From Gemmatimonadota bacterium (GTDB taxonomy: Bacteria > Gemmatimonadota > Gemmatimonadetes > Gemmatimonadales > GWC2-71-9): a stretch of DNA of 5,616 nt. Of this stretch, positions 5,488 to 5,616 are shown piece by piece. The notes under the pieces are model-generated. The model was not told the origin of the DNA. It ran no database searches and was given only the letters and a program-made list of their open reading frames with translations. The stretch is taken from positions 1 through 5,616 of the forward strand of contig JANYCP010000142.1 in the NCBI GenBank assembly GCA_025360265.1, in the 5' to 3' direction. Numbering within the stretch: position 1 is the stretch's first letter; each line of letters starts with the position of its first letter. Both the position numbers and the translations under genes were made by a program.

Positions 5488-5616
5488 TCAGGCAGTCCTG
5501 GCTTGTTGTTTGGGCGCCATCTTCACGAAGAGTTGCCCGCACGCGGCATCGATATCAAGGCCCCGGCTTCGGCGCACCACTGCTTCGACCCCCCGCAGCA
5601 ACAACTCATCGCGAAA
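5488..5616 (-). CDS. rlmN: RlmN, rRNA/tRNA adenine C2 methyltransferase, C-terminal end (5' part outside window)
   Basis: Reading the - strand from the right edge gives 42 residues ending at TGA (5490-5488). They include ELLLRGVEAVVRRSRGLDID and then AACGQL, the closing signature of the RlmN/Cfr radical-SAM methyltransferases. The Cys in AACGQL corresponds to the catalytic cysteine near the C-terminus (Cys355 in E. coli RlmN) that forms the methylated intermediate. RlmN methylates C2 of A2503 in 23S rRNA and of A37 in some tRNAs. After this motif comes a short basic tail of about 15 residues. The gene is read towards crcB and very probably shares its transcript. Only the end is visible, so the radical-SAM cluster cannot be checked. 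Confidence 0.9.
   Translation of the reverse strand, partial: FRDELLLRGVEAVVRRSRGLDIDAACGQLFVKMAPKQQARTA

Overview
This is a GC-rich, tightly packed bacterial chromosomal window with seven complete or near-complete genes and one gene cut off at each end. No tRNA, rRNA, CRISPR array, insertion sequence or prophage part was seen. Frequent GTG/TTG starts, stop-start overlaps and overlapping convergent 3' ends fit a free-living, high-GC Gram-negative-like lineage. A stand-alone LytR_C protein behind a YqeK-type HD hydrolase, plus an SdpR/SdpI pair, would suit Gemmatimonadota or a similar phylum. That placement is inference only.

Left part (1-769, + strand): the C-terminal part of a YqeK-like HD-domain nucleotide hydrolase runs in from the left edge. 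It overlaps by 10 bases a small membrane-anchored protein with a LytR C-terminal domain, which starts at TTG.

Middle left (753-3073): a type-2 (MOFRL) glycerate kinase on the - strand and a glyoxylate/hydroxypyruvate reductase on the + strand diverge from a 65-base shared region. Together they would take hydroxypyruvate to D-glycerate and on to 2-phosphoglycerate, a route joining serine/glyoxylate metabolism to lower glycolysis. The kinase 3' end overlaps the LytR_C gene 3' end by 17 bases.

Middle right (3099-5089, + strand): a three-gene operon with a strong sigma70-type promoter (TTGACA, 18 bases, TATATT). It holds an SdpR-like ArsR-family autorepressor, an SdpI-like multi-pass membrane protein and an alpha/beta hydrolase with a signal peptide. 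Both junctions are GTGA stop-start overlaps. The promoter lies so close to the repressor ATG that the mRNA should be leaderless, and an imperfect dyad in the promoter is a candidate autoregulatory operator. In Bacillus the SdpRI pair gives immunity to the SdpC toxin; no toxin gene is visible here, and a secreted hydrolase takes the third place. This operon is the most interesting part of the window.

Right part (5076-5616, - strand): a CrcB/FluC fluoride channel sits 13 bases downstream of the C-terminal end of RlmN (rRNA/tRNA adenine C2 methyltransferase), which runs off the right edge. The crcB 3' end overlaps the hydrolase 3' end by 14 bases.
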